A stretch of DNA of 64,000 bases. It comes from Triatoma infestans (taxonomy: Eukaryota > Arthropoda > Insecta > Hemiptera > Reduviidae). The notes below the pieces were generated by a model. The model was not told the DNA's origin and did not search any database. It was given only the letters and a program-made list of their open reading frames with translations. This document shows positions 34,889-46,849 of the stretch, piece by piece. A program made the position numbers and the translations under genes. The number at the start of each line of letters is the position of its first letter. The stretch's first letter is position 1. The stretch lies in assembly GCA_011037195.1 (NCBI GenBank), contig JAAEAF010000227.1, positions 248,001 to 312,000 of the forward strand. The letters run 5' to 3'.

Positions 34889-36186
34889 TTTCTGACGAGA
34901 GTAACCCTAACCCCAGGGAGTTTATTTAATACATGCTCCATAATTTTATATTACATCTATATCTAGAACTTATTATTTGTAAATATATAAAATATTTTAT
35001 TTATTGTTTAATTTCTATTGGTGGAAGATAACTTAATACACACTTCTAAAATATATAAACTAAATTACATCAAACTGTCAACTGTGATAAGGTAGTAGTG
35101 AAACTTTGAAAAGATAAAATAATATTGTTACTAAGAATAATAATTAATTACAATAGTTGAAAAATCAATATTTTTTAGAAATTTTATAAACTGAGCACAC
35201 CATTGTTTTTATACCAGCAAACCAAAATCTGTAGCTGGCCAAAATTTCCCCTGTATGATACAAAACTGCACCACTTTCGCTCTTTGTGGTTCAAATAGAG
35301 GACATTCTAGAATGATGTGGCACCAAGTTTGAGGTGACTGATTATCGCAATGGCATGACGGGTCAGCCAATATTTTAAATCTGTGCAAGTAGTCTCGGTT
35401 CTTTCCATGACCACTCAGAGCCTGAGTAGTGTAGAAGTCTAGTTTGTGAAGCGGACTTGTCCTTCGGCTAATTATATTGGGGAAAACTCCTTGGTATAAT
35501 GCCCTTTCTCTGCATTAGCCCAATCTCTTCGCCAGCTTGCATGACTCTTTTCAGACAAAATAGACTTCAAATATGATCGAGGCACTTTGTTGTACGTTTC
35601 TACCAGGTGTAAATCCTGGAAACTCTGCTTAGCCAGAGTATCTGCGGCCTCGTTACCCTCTCGACCAAATGCGATTTCACTTAGCAGACGCTTACTTCAA
35701 CCTTCTTCTCATCCTCCAAGCCCTAAACTAAGCTCATGATTTGTTCAATTAAGGGTGAGAGTATCCTAAAGTTTTTGATGCTATCCAGCCCAATTCTGCT
35801 GTCGCTATAAACGGTTATCTTTATTGCATCATGGTTGGATTTTCGAATCTCAGAGCTCTTTATCCATTTGAGTGCCTCAACCAATGCCAGTTGCTCAGCT
35901 TGATTATTAGAGTAGTGACTATGGAGGTGAAATTGACCTTCAGCTGTCACTGCCTCATCTTTGTACACAATAAATGCACACCCAACTGCATCAAAGCATT
36001 TGCTACCATCAGTGAAAATGGTTAGGTTATTCTCTGATTGAAAAACACCTTCTTTAATAATAAGTTGCTTCCCCAGATGTTGCCATTGAGTGCACTCGAT
36101 AGGGTGATCTACATGAAAACCAGCATCTTGGATAAGATCATATTCATACCTGTACAGCATGTCTTTTTCTTTCAAGATAATCACAC
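34889..36186 (-). mobile_element. 5'-truncated LINE (RNase H-bearing) in the GT tract of family A
   Basis: The minus-strand poly-A tail appears as TTTTTTTTT at 34889-34897; the other end abuts GT repeats at 36187. Because both flanks are GT repeats, the target duplication cannot be delimited. Confidence 0.75.
35200..36150 (-). pseudogene. LINE RNase H domain and C-terminal zinc knuckle, frameshifted
   Basis: The first frame has the RNase H1 triad in order: TIFTDGSKCFDAVGCAFIVY (first D), NNQAEQLALVEAL (E) and ITVYSDSRIGLDSI (D). Frame changes follow near 35725 and 35500. The last frame reads ALSGHGKNRDYLHRF, CHCDNQSPQTWCHIILECPL, the C-x-C...C-H...C ending seen in I/R1-type LINEs. The reverse transcriptase is missing through 5' truncation. 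RNase H domains occur in only some LINE clades (I, R1, LOA, Jockey relatives), which narrows the source, but I do not assign a clade more closely. Confidence 0.8.
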
Positions 36187-36188
36187 AT

Positions 36189-36244
36189 GATTGTGTGTGT
36201 GTGTGTGTGTGTGTTTGTATGTGTGTGTGTGTGTGTGTATGTAT
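36189..36244. repeat. (GT)n microsatellite of family A
   Basis: Interrupted GT repeats marking the family A internal tract on the right of the LINE insertion. Confidence 0.9.
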
Positions 36245-36819
36245 ATACATGAACAGCATAGCTCAAAAACGAAAATCGTAGAAACTTGATATTCCGTTTA
36301 GGTATCACCCTGGGATCCGACAATGGGCATCTTCAAAATTCCTCAACCGGAAGTATCACTTTACTAGTTTTTGTTTTGTTTTACTTTTTTGCGATTTTCT
36401 CAAAAATAGCTCTGACGATTTTCTTGAAGCTTGTTATATCAAGTAAACATACAAAGAGCTACAACTTTTATTTGAATCACTTCTCCGGGAAAATTCATTT
36501 CAGGGCATTTTTAGGGGAGGGGCTGGGAGGGCTGTCCTCTAAAGTGCTATTTCAATTTATTATACAATTCTATCTTCTAAATAATATTAATTAGAATTAA
36601 ATATGTTGTTGAAATTCCGAGTTTGAAGAAAATCAGACGACCGAAAGTGCGTTTTTACTGAACAGTTTTTTCAGTTTTTGTGATTTTCTCTATAAAAACA
36701 CTGACGAATTTCATTAAATTTGCTATACTAACTTTAAAGTTTGTTGACAATTAGAACTTTGAAAACTGGGGTAAGAGAAAGTTGTGTGAGTGTTTCACAC
36801 CAGACTTTGTTCTTTTAAA

Positions 36820-37790
36820 TTAGGAACTCCTGTACCTACTAGTATATTAAGATTGGAAAGATCTATGACCTTGATTAATCATTCAAAAAAATATCATGTA
36901 TTCGTGAGGTTCTCTTATGATTAATCAGAAAAGTTTCTATGTTGATATCGCACCTTGAAATATATTGAGTGGACCCCTTCCCCCAGTCACAAATTGATTT
37001 AGTTTAATCAGTAAAGTAGGTGGTAGATGGTCTAACAAATGGCCAGCTTTAAATATTTTAAAGATATTGTTGAATGTTGCTGGAAATGTTGAATAAAGCA
37101 ATAAAGAGAAAGATAGGAGGAGGTTAAATGACGATAAGGCTAGTAGTTTAGATGAGTGACACAATGTACAATAGATGGAAAGCAGAACGTAATGTGAATG
37201 GTTAGTTATAGTGGAACTGAAGAAGAGTAGGTTCCTACAAAGCATACATATATATATATGTACACAATCACAGTCCAATCAAAGGAATCACTTGAATGAC
37301 AGATGAAGTAGTGGACGAAGAATACGAAAGAAGAACTCTCTCAGTTAGGGGTTCTTATATATAGATGTGTGAGAAGAGACATGGTGAAGTTGGCTCCATG
37401 AATAGACAATCATTCAACTGGCCATACAGTACTATACAATTCACTAACACTTGGAAAACAATACTAGCCATACCATCTTTTACCGACCGTATAACATACA
37501 ACAGTTGCATACAAACTACATATGTTGATATATTAAGGCTTGTAAGAAGTATACATTATACATCAACAATCAATCAAAGAGCATATAATAATTTTAACCA
37601 GATAACAATAAGTCTAGATTGCAATAAATTTGTTCATCAAACACGAGCCATTATTTAAAATACGAAGTAATAGAACTATTTCCGAGTAAAAGTTGTTACT
37701 TTTGCTGTTGCCTTGTTATTATAGCCTTTCAATTCTAAGATGTCCGTAAAAATATAAAAATAATATATAAAATCAGCATTGCTGATGAGG
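36820..37790. other. Unassigned sequence
   Basis: Open frames on both strands (36937-37278 minus, 37365-37658 plus) have no recognisable domain and lack splice or start context. No repeat recognised. Confidence 0.35.
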
Positions 37791-37796
37791 ATATTT

Positions 37797-38065
37797 TACT
37801 TTCTCTTACTCCTACTATAAGGAAGAATTCCTATTGAGTCAGATTTCCGAAATTGAGCTTTCACGGGGATTATGAAAAAAATGTTTTTAACGAATGGCGT
37901 GTCACATACTCGTGTTTGGGTGAAGAAAATTTCTCAAATACCCAAACTCGCAGCTAGCTCAAATTTAGTTACTGACACCGCATCTTTTTTCTTTTATCTT
38001 CCGCCGGGTAGGGGCAATGAAGCCATCTCCCGCCGGGCTGCTCAATATACAATACTTAACTTTTT
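37797..38065 (+). repeat. Family A 5' part, next to a LINE tail
   Basis: TTTACTTTCTCTTACTCCTA, GAAATTGAGCTTTCACGGGG and TTTCTCAAATACCCAAACTC; homology stops just before the minus-strand LINE segment. Confidence 0.65.
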
Positions 38066-38099
38066 TGAACGTCAAAATTTAATAAATTAGGAATAAGTT

Positions 38100-38882
38100 T
38101 CGGGCACACTTCTAAGTGTTCTTCGTACTTGGTAGCCTGCAGATCACATAAGGGGGATCGATTATCCCTATTCCATTTAGATGTGCCTGCAAGAAATCGT
38201 GGTCAATCGTAAGGCGGAAATTGGCAACAAAATCCTTTCGCAGAAGATCTGGCAAAATGGGGGCAGTCAAGATTCCCATTTTTTCCCTGGGCTGCAGCCA
38301 AGAGAAGTTCCTCTGCCTTTCCTTACACCTCTGCTTTACCACTGTCATGCATTGGGCAAATGTAATAGGCTCAGCAGAAGAGGGTTGTTCACAACCTCGT
38401 TTTGCAAGCGCATCGGCTTTTTCATTGCTAGGAATCCCGCATTGACTCGGCACCCACTGATAGGCAATGTCCCCTCCAGCATTCATCAGATCATTCTCTG
38501 TTCCAAGTGTATTCTATTCTAGCGTATTTGAAGATGGATCGCTTGAAGTGAGGGTTCGAATAGCTAAAAGAGAGTCTATAAGGAACACGTATTTGTTGGG
38601 AGGTACTGGCAACACCGCTAATCTCCTTGCAGCCTCATAAACAGCCCCGATTTCTGCGTCGCTCCGAAATAGTGTGATAGGGGTACAGTCTTCAAAAATG
38701 CCTAGGGCTTTATATCCAGTTTCCTCCTTCCCCGCAGTTTTATCTTGGGAGCCATCCCTGGAAGTATAGGGTCCTTCCTTGAATGCTTCCTTGAGTGTTT
38801 GTATCGAAGTAATCTGTGGTAAGCGAATTCCTATGTAAACTGCATGTATGAAGTTCTTGGAGGTGAATAAAGTTGGATTCTC
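38100..38882 (-). pseudogene. LINE RNase H domain and C-terminus
   Basis: On the minus strand a nearly complete RNase H domain: YTSRDGSQDKTAG (first D), SDAEIGAVYEAARRLAV (E), NKYVFLIDSLLAIRTLTS (D) and YQWVPSQCGIPSNEKADALA (last D, with the diagnostic WVPSHCGI-NEKAD motif, His replaced by Gln). One in-frame stop sits about two thirds through. The tail has RLTIDHDFLQAHLNGIGI, the R-TGHd-L-HL-GI stretch of LINE C-termini. The His-to-Gln change at a residue that takes part in catalysis, together with the stop, argues that it is dead. It is a different element from the one at 35200-36150. Confidence 0.8.
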
Positions 38883-38899
38883 GGCAGCGGAGAAAAAAA

Positions 38900-39665
38900 A
38901 AGTAGCTTATGGAGATATTTCCCTGAAGAACGCCCTCACCTCAAGCTAATTATTTTTTCATGAATGTAACCTCAAAATCGAACCCACAACGTCCAAACTC
39001 CCCTTCCTTTATCTTAACATTTCCCCACCTTTTGATAAGAGAGATCTTTTCTCTTTCATTATTTACCATAAGTTCTCGGTTAGCTGTTCGGAAAAACAAT
39101 GAAATATTACCGAACAATTTAAATTGTTAAGTGTTTTTCCAATATAAATGATCACCTACACGTCATGGTGACATGCAATGTGTGACGGAACAATATCTTT
39201 ATATATATTTCTTTTAGTATACCTTAATGTACCGTAATACTACCTGATTGATGAAGACAATAATGTACATTACATGTCGCAATGGGTTATAAATATTGAA
39301 AATGAGATCAGCTATAATTTTCCTCCAATTGAAACCTTTAATATTTACATTTATTCGATTCACTTATTCTTTACCCTTTGTTTAATCTATTGATCATAAT
39401 TTTATGTTTAAATAAAGTCATTCTTTATATTTCTTCAATGATTAATCTTATATTTTATTCTCCAATGAAAATAAAGTTATTTAATACCCAATGTTTTGAA
39501 AAATTTATTAAAAATTTATAAAACAACCAGAAAGTTATAGTTTGTTTAGAGGAAATTTAAAAAACAAAATTAAAAATTGAACTAGTTGCAACATGAAAAG
39601 TGATGAAAAAGTTCTATTTCAAAGTAACGAAACAAATTAAACAAACAATTAAAAAAATAAAAAAA
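38900..39665. other. Unassigned AT-rich sequence
   Basis: No gene or repeat recognised. Confidence 0.35.
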
Positions 39666-39666
39666 A

Positions 39667-40127
39667 TCGACTCAACACTCACACAACTTTCTCTTACTGC
39701 AGTTTACAAAATTGTAATTGACAAATTTTATAGTTAGTATACCAGATTTAATTAAATCCGTCTGTATTTTTATGGGGAAAATCGCGAAAACTGAAAAAAC
39801 TGTTTAGTAAAAATGTTGCATTTCCAGTTTATTAATTTTTCTTGAAACTCGGAATTTTGGCAATCTATTTATTTTTAATTAATTTTGTTTGGATGTTAGA
39901 ATAGTATAATCAAGTATGATAGCGTTATAGAGGAAAAAATAACCCCAGCCCTCCCCTAAAAGTCCCATTGAAAGACTTTCCCCGGGGAAAAGTTACAAAA
40001 TAAATGTTATAGGTGTACTTCACATGTTTAGTTTAAAGAAATCGTTGGAGCCGTTTTAGAGAAAATAGCAGAAAACTGAAGAGTACTTTACAGTAATAAC
40101 GCAACTTCCGGTCACTGAAACTTTTTT
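39667..40127 (-). repeat. Family A copy, reverse, truncated by a hairpin insertion
   Basis: Begins ACTCACACAACTTTCTCTTA then GCAGTTTACAAAATTGTAAT, followed by reverse module blocks, to CGCAACTTCCGGTCACTG where the hairpin element lies. Confidence 0.75.
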
Positions 40128-40225
40128 TTTTTTATAATGTTAATGAAGATTCTCGACCGATCTAATAACAACTAAAGGAGATCTCGAGGAGCGGTCAATA
40201 AAATGTACACTTTTTTTAAATCTTT

Positions 40226-40264
40226 TCCAACGTTTCGACAAATTTATTGTCTTCTTCAGGGATA
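40226..40264 (-). ncRNA. Hammerhead-like motif in the left arm
   Basis: Reverse-strand copy of the motif at 40503-40541, identical in core and helices. Confidence 0.5.
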
Positions 40265-40502
40265 AAGATAAAAAAAAATGTTAATCGGTGTTGGATATAT
40301 TTTCCATAAAACAAACTAAACTCAAATTATGTAATAAACAGAGAGAGTTACTAACTATATGAGCTACATCATCAGAAATCTACAATCATTTCTGATGATG
40401 TAGCTCATATAGTTAGTAACTCTCTCTGTTTATTACATAATTTGAGTTTAGTTTGTTTTATGGAAAATATATCCAACACCGATTAACATTTTTTTTATCT
40501 TT

Positions 40503-40541
40503 ATCCCTGAAGAAGACAATAAATTTGTCGAAACGTTGGAA
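40503..40541 (+). ncRNA. Hammerhead-like ribozyme motif, type I, minimal helix III
   Basis: Core CTGAAGA (40507-40513) and GAAA (40530-40533). Helix II GACAA/TTGTC (40515-40519 with 40525-40529), loop TAAAT. Helix III is AC/GT with no loop (40533-40536). Predicted cleavage after T40537. Helix I starts TCC/GGA (40504-40506 with 40538-40540). One unpaired A (40514) precedes helix II, in the same position as the extra T of the other family. Sequence differs from the 19.6-kb motif in every helix while the core is kept. A loopless helix III is a weak point for activity as a monomer. Confidence 0.5.
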
Positions 40542-40624
40542 AAGATTTAAAAAAAGTGTACATTTTATTGACCGCTCCTCGAGATCTCCTTTAGTTTTTT
40601 TATAATGTTTAATAGAAATTTATT

Positions 40625-42220
40625 GAATGTCAAGAAGTTCATTGTGCAGTTGGATAATTGGATTTGCAAAAATAAATACATATAAGTGTGAGAGTACTAT
40701 AATAACGCCAAAACTACTGCGACTTAAAAGATCTATCCTTAAGGGGTTAGGATTTGTCACAAGCCGACTAAATGTAGAATGTGTACGTGTGAATGTGTGG
40801 GTAGAATTTTAGTCTATGGGGATGCATATCCAGAAATTGTACACATTAACTGTATCTGCACTCTTTATGTGCATTGTGTGAATGTTGGATTGTCGGTGTG
40901 TTATTTATTGGTTATTGGTTGGATTAACCACGAAGACGCCAAAATCCCTGAAGAAATGATTAGTCCACTTCCTTCTCTGAGTTGGTGCTACTAAGATATT
41001 GATTCTTTTACTAACAGGATTACATGAGAACTACGATGAATCTGTTTTTTAATTTTGGAATTGTAATATTTAACCATATCTTTTCATATCTACTATCTTA
41101 CTCTGGACCACAATTATTTGAAGAAGTTACCTTCGATTCTGGAATTAATTAAGATTTATCTTTTGGAATTTTTCTTAAATTAATCAATTGCAAAACCAAT
41201 AACAACAAAGTATTTAATTATTGTAATTATTGCGAAAAATATGACGTCATACCAAAGTAACCCATATGTTCCCATGGCAGTCAAAGGAATTGTTTTTAAT
41301 ATAATATATTACGTAGTTTATTATTAATATTCGCATTTTTATGTCTTGATTAGCATTTAGTATTTCTTCTAAGATAATTAGTAGTATAACCTTCTTTTAA
41401 AATTATAATCTAGCATATAATTTCATTTATATATATATGTTTATGTTTCTAATCAATCATTTGTTGAAGTAGTTCAGTTGCCTACACACAGTATTATAAT
41501 TTTTTTACGTTCTTATAATTAACATAATTAATAACACATTTTATATCCACCGTATAAAACAATGCTTCGAGATTTATAAAAAAAATTAATGTCCTTATTA
41601 AGAGAATCAAATGTTTAGGTCGGTTTAGGTCAGTACAGCAAATTCTCCATTTAATAAGTCTTGAGTATATTGAATATATTCTTTGTTTATAACAATTCCA
41701 ATTCATAATAGTAGATTCGGTTTGATTAATAGTTTTTTGTGGACTCGCTCTGTTCATGTCTTCAAGTGTTTCCGGAACTGGCTTCCCGTTTTTTCAGACT
41801 CTATATAAATGCCATAAATCAATTTGCAGATAAAAAATATCATACATCCCTTTTTGGATTATTTCCTAATGTTTACTCTGAGGATTTGAATCTCGTTCTG
41901 ATATTACGCTGATGATAACACGCCATATTCAATTTTTTCATTCTCTAAAAGTGACTACTTGGTCTTCTGAGATAATTTTTTTTATTAATTCTAAAATTGG
42001 CTAAATGTACACTGTTTTAATTGAATACGAATAAATTACACTGTCCTCTCTTTATTTCTCCGTCCAGTTCCTGCTTAGTTTGCCCTTTCTAAAAGCTTGA
42101 GGGAGAAATGCAGTGAATTCTAGAGGTGGGGAATGATTAATTCATGATTCGAATCATTATAAATGTGCGGAAGAAGCACCTTCAATTATAGTTTTCAATT
42201 AAATTTCTAATATTCAATTA
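40625..42220. other. Unassigned AT-rich sequence
   Basis: No supported gene. Short open frames at 40627-40994 and 41494-41757 lack recognisable motifs. Confidence 0.35.
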
Positions 42221-42224
42221 TAAC

Positions 42225-42924
42225 TATAAACTGATATTCCGTTTAGATATCACCATTGGATCCAACAGAAAGTTGTCGGTCAAAATTCCTCAATCGGAAG
42301 TCCCATTTTACTGAATAGGTCATTCAGTTTTTGCGATTTTGCCGAAAACGGCTCCAGCAATTTTCTTTAAACTTAGTAAGTATATCAATACACATATAAA
42401 GAGCTAGAAATTTTATTTTGGAAACTTTTGTTTTTTTTTTGGAAAAGGGGTGTTAAAGGAGGGTTTTTTGGTTATGCTTCCTTTAAAGTACAAATTTGGT
42501 TTATTATACGAGTTCAATATCCAAATAATGTTAATTAGAAATATATATGTTGCCTGAATTTCAAATTTAAAGAAATCCAATTTAAATAGCACTGGAAGTG
42601 CCTATTTTCTGAACAGTTTTTCCAGTTTTCTACAATGTTCCCCATTAAAATAACGATTGATTTCATTAAATTTGGAATAGTATTTATAAATTCGAAGATT
42701 TATCAGTTTTGGTTGAAATTTTATCCGAGAAAGTTTATTTAAGATGAGTTTTGGGGTGGGTGAGGTTAAGCTCGTTCAAAAAGCTGATTTTATTAAGTTT
42801 AATTTCAAGTCTAGTTACAATCATAAGTTGGAAGAAAATGTGTCATTTATAACTGCAAGAGAAAGAGAAGTCTCTTACTTATAAGAGTAAGAGAAAGTCA
42901 TGTGAGTGTTTCACAATAGATTTT
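42225..42924 (+). repeat. Family A copy, 5'-truncated
   Basis: From GATATTCCGTTTAGATATCA through AAAATTCCTCAATCGGAAGT, GCCGAAAACGGCTCCAGCAA and the 3' end GTAAGAGAAAGTCATGTGAG with TTTCACAATAGA. Confidence 0.75.
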
Positions 42925-42929
42925 TTGTT

Positions 42930-44160
42930 TTGTTTTTGTTTTTCAACAACAAACAAGAGAACAGTGTGTTTGCTAGAAATATTTTACAAACATCTCTAAT
43001 TACGAAAGAAGTAATCTAAGCCAGCGCTGCGTTAATCTCCCAATCTCCTTCATTCTGTTTTTATCCTTTTCCAACCTATTGACAACTCTTTAATTCCATT
43101 AGCAATGCATTAGCGTCTTCCTTGTTGGCTTTCTTTTCTGTCTCCCCCTTATCTCTACCCTTCCTTCAGCTGACCTTATTTACATATCACCTTGCCTACA
43201 GAGGAGTGCCGTCCTGTACCTCTGGGAAGTAAAACTATGTACAAAGGTTATATATATATATACCTAGAAGGCTATAAACATCTTGTGGGAAAGAGTCAAA
43301 ACTATTTTTTTTTTCTTATTCATTCCAATTCTAGTTCATTCTTCTTTTACTCTTTTTTTTTGAATCTAATTAAACAAATATAAAGGAATAACAGTGCCTG
43401 CTAGATGTACCGTCAGCGCCATCCACTTCCACCTGTAGAGTTTAGTATGTTTGAAGGTTACCCTATTAAAAATTCCCTGCAGTGTTTGTATGGGAATGAA
43501 AGGGTTCGACTGCCACCTAACATTTCGGGCATACATGTGTACACACACACACATATACACACAACACACCTCTTTGGACCATTCTCATACATACATATTT
43601 TTATATATTTTTGTCATTGTTATTTAAAATTATTACAAATCAATTACAATAGAAATCTGCATTAAGTTTTTTTTTTCTCTCTCTTTTCATTCACTTCCAA
43701 TCATTTTCATTATAAATATTTAATCTCGCAATAAAAGCAAATTTATAGGTTTCCATGCGTTTGAATTTCTTTTTCCCACATCCCAAAATATAGAGCTTCA
43801 TTTGCATCTGAAGTAAAAACTATCATTGGTTAGTATTTATCTCTGTTTGGGTCACATTTAGAGAGTTGTTGCAACGGTGAATGATTTACGAAAAGTGACA
43901 GCATTATGATCAGTGAGAGGTATATATTATAATAGCATGGTAGAAAGGAAAACTCCTCTCCTTATAGTGAGTTATTTATTTATCTAATCTGTAGGGCCGT
44001 TATGATAATGAAATATCATCAATTTGATACATTTGCAAAAAACAATTAAACTCTTATTTTTCATATCTAGGTAAAACAATAACCGTGGGTAAATTAGTTA
44101 TTTTATATGTTATCTTTATATAAGAATACGTTTTTTTATATGTTATCTCAGTAGAAATAT
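42930..44160. other. Unassigned sequence with CA tract
   Basis: A (CA)n run at 43542-43563; AT-rich otherwise. No gene supported. Confidence 0.35.
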
Positions 44161-44166
44161 TAATCT

Positions 44167-44395
44167 ATATTTACTTTCTCTTATCCTTGAGAGAGGCAGT
44201 ATTGCGAACATTCCAGGTTTTCGAAATTGACTTTTCACCGGAAATACACGTTAGTAAAAAAAAAAGAAAAAAAAAAAAAGGTTTTTAGAAAATGGTGTTT
44301 GTGTGCGAACAGAATATCTCAAAAACTAAAAATTTGCAGGAAGCTCAAACTTGGTATTCAGTTCAGGTAGGTACTACACCGCATCAGATACGAAG
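44167..44395 (+). repeat. Family A 5' part, cut off by SINE sequence
   Basis: TTTACTTTCTCTTATCCTTG, TTTTCGAAATTGACTTTTCA, CACCGGAAATACACGTTAGT and AACAGAATATCTCAAAAACT, ending at the SINE body. Confidence 0.7.
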
Positions 44396-44397
44396 AG

Positions 44398-44602
44398 TCA
44401 ACAGTGCTGCCCTTAGATTTTTTTTCTTTTCAGAAGCCTCTTGCAGCTCACTGTTGTCTGTAACGAGAGAACACTGCCCGGAGGCCGGCAATGCACTGAG
44501 AAGGGTCCATCTTTGGGGTAGCTATATGGGCCAGAAGGAGTTTAGTTAGCTTAGGGCTTGGTCACTCCCCCACAGACAATAATAATAATATAATATTGAA
44601 AA
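44398..44602 (+). mobile_element. SINE with family 1 body and family T tail
   Basis: First part, GTGCTGCCCTTAGATTTTTT to CCGGCAATGCACTGAGAAGG, is SINE family 1; from about 44512 it continues GGGGTAGCTATATGGGCC and CTCCCCCACAGACAATAATA, the family T 3' end with AAT tail. The tRNA head is absent. Either a real composite subfamily or two nested fragments. Confidence 0.65.
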
Positions 44603-44609
44603 TTAAGGA

Positions 44610-45735
44610 TACATGCAAATTATAGGTTCTCCCTTTCCATAACCACATATAATACTTTTCTCTTTGTTTTAATCATTCTCTTCGTATCGCTTAAAACCCA
44701 GTTTATATTACTGTTTGAAAGTGGTGAACTCAATACCGATAATTAGGTTAGGATCTTTACAGATATGTAACAATGTAACTAGGAATTATATATATAACTA
44801 CTAGGGCTTCTTCTATAGCCCTAAAAGGGCTTCATTTTCCAACCAAACACCTCTTATTTTACAATACAATTTGAAGATACAAAACCTTGCATTCTATTGC
44901 ACTGGAATATAAAATTTCATTCGTGCAAATTATTTTGGGAAATAGTTTTTAATCCAAATAGTTTATCAATTGTTTTAAACTTATTTAAAAGTTTCTATTT
45001 GCTGTTTCATACAATACATCAATGGATTTTTAACTTAATCTTGTTTTAAAATTGCTAATTGTTGGTTATGCGTAGTTATTGTACTCCCAGAATGAGTGCG
45101 TATAAAATTTGAAATAATCGGCACTATATAGAGAAAAGAAGGAAATAATCTTTACCAAAGCATCTTCTATAAATAGTTGTACTATATGATTGGACGACCA
45201 CCTTCTATTATAATTAGTAACTTGAGCTTTACAATGTTCATGTGAGGAAGCCGTAAAATAATACCGCCGTATGACATCCCTGGGTATCTTATCTCCATTC
45301 TTGTAATCTATCTCCGAAACCACAATAGATACAAATATCATCCTAATAAACTTAAGCAGATAATTTAGTTTAAGATTTTGAAATAGTATGCTTTCTCAAC
45401 CTATAACAGTTTAGTTTCCACCAGTGATGTTTATTTAAAAACAAAAACCAAAAAACCAAAAAAAAACAAATATTTGAATATAGAAATTTTTTCTATATAG
45501 ACTAAACATGTTTACGTGTTAAACTGTATGCGATCCTAAGATTGCGAAAATCCATCAGTAATGTCTGTTCGTATCAAACGTTGCATCTTTCTATAGTTTT
45601 ATGTAGCCTTTATAAGGTTTGTCACAAATTGGCGGCTAAATTAGTGTTCTATCTTCTACCTTGGAATTTAGATTGGGAAAAGAATAAATTATTATCAATA
45701 TGGGAGAGAACATCCTCAAAAAGCTAATGAAGGAA
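44610..45735. other. Unassigned AT-rich sequence
   Basis: No gene or known repeat recognised. Confidence 0.35.
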
Positions 45736-45739
45736 AATC

Positions 45740-46320
45740 ATGGCATTATTTGGTGTGCCTCTCCAGACAGAAGGAAACAGGTCTGTTGGGGCTGAACTAA
45801 GGAATGTATGTGGTTTTAGAGGGTATTGACCACTGTTTTCCAGCCTGAGATCATTGCTATCATTGAATGCTGCTGTATGGTGGAAGAGTGGCAGGGAGAA
45901 GTGAAAAGCTGAGGATATTTTCAGATAGCCAAAGGCTTTGAATAAGTCTTGTTGGAGCTCTAAATTAGTGGGTAATTGTAGGAGAAGACTGAATGGCCTC
46001 GCTCAGAGGAATAGAGTGGAACTTTTCCTTTTCTGCAAGTAAAGAGTGGGCGGACCAAGCAAGTGAGACGGCCGACAAGTTGCAGTAGAAACCGTCACAA
46101 AGCAATTTTGCGACAGGAAATTCAAACAATACAGGAATAGGAAGTTAGTATTAGAGAGACACGGAGTGCTCGATGTACCACTACCTAGATCAATGCCCTT
46201 GTCTAGCCAATATTTAGAGTCCACATAGCTGTAGTTGCAGGACTTTCACACAGAGGAATGTTTGAAGGGGTTGGAGATTAAGGATATCTTACGTTAAACG
46301 CAATCTGACCGTTAAATTGC
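45740..46320 (+). pseudogene. Decayed LINE RNase H fragment
   Basis: One + frame has LRIFSDSQ at about 45911 (the DS motif of the third RNase H strand) and another has LVGNCRRRLNGLAQRNRVEL at about 45970-46022, matching the usual 'v..Cr..Ln.La..NrVeL.WVPGH' stretch; the WVPGH word and downstream are scrambled. Multiple shifts and stops. Old copy; identification rests on two short motifs in the right order. Confidence 0.45.
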
Positions 46321-46398
46321 TTGGGGGGGGGGGAGATTCTTAGGACTAGTTGTGGGCAATAAGAGCCATGTTTCGGCTCTGGAGAGCACTTTCGAGAA

Positions 46399-46843
46399 TA
46401 CTTTCTCTTACTTCCTACTGTAATTTGTAAAATTTCCGAAATTGAGTATTTGAGGAAATACGCTTTTTGATTTTCTGTTTGGATATCACAATAGAAGGGA
46501 TCAGAGAGCTATAACTCCAAATTCCTGAATCATAAGTACCAGTTTACTAAACAGTTTTCAATTTTTGCGATTTTCTGTAGAACAATAGCGGCAGGTTTCT
46601 TTAAATTTGAATATTTAGTTTTATGGGTATAAACACCTATCACTTTCGTCCGGGAAATTGATTTTAGGGCTGTTCTAGGAGAATGTTTCTCTCTAAATTG
46701 CCATTTCATTATAGTGCGGGTATAGTGCCCCCCAGGATGTTTAATATTGAAGGCAAAAAAGTTTGAAGAAAATATACGATTGAAAACTATGTTAATTGCA
46801 GTAAGAGAAAGTGGTAAGAGTTATTCACACCAATTTTTTTTTT
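46399..46843 (+). repeat. Family A, short copy
   Basis: Starts TACTTTCTCTTACTTCC, one module, ends GTAAGAGAAAGTGGTAAGAG with TTCACACCAA. Both ends present, middle reduced. Confidence 0.75.
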
Positions 46844-46849
46844 TAATAT

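Larger units (their letters stand above)
34738..36808 (+). repeat. Family A full-length copy split by a LINE
   Basis: Left part 34738-34888 runs from TTTCTCTTACTCTTAGTAAG to the GT tract; right part 36187-36808 resumes in the GT tract and continues to GTAAGAGAAAGTTGTGTGAG with TTTCACACCAGA. The insertion point is inside the (GT)n tract. Confidence 0.85.
40145..40595. mobile_element. Near-perfect hairpin element with 210-bp arms and hammerhead-like motifs
   Basis: Arms 40170-40379 and 40388-40596 are reverse complements with only about one length difference; the loop is 8 nt. An unpaired 25-nt tail (40145-40169, containing CTCGACCGATC) lies at the left only. Flanking T-rich sequence TTTATAATGTT is duplicated (40131-40141 and 40599-40609, with more T upstream), so the target duplication is about 13-18 bp. 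The layout (hairpin against one duplication, short unpaired tail against the other) mirrors the element at 19407. Each arm has a CTGAAGA-hairpin-GAAAC motif. Confidence 0.8.

Noticed and set aside
35723..36259. Start of the minus-strand open frame at 36259 with a His-Thr repeat N-terminus
   Set aside because: The first 25 codons are the CA tract of family A; the true LINE coding begins below about 36185, so that Met is not a start.
45542..45727. Plus-strand open frame at 45542 as a gene
   Set aside because: No motif, start context or neighbouring support; AT-rich chance frame.
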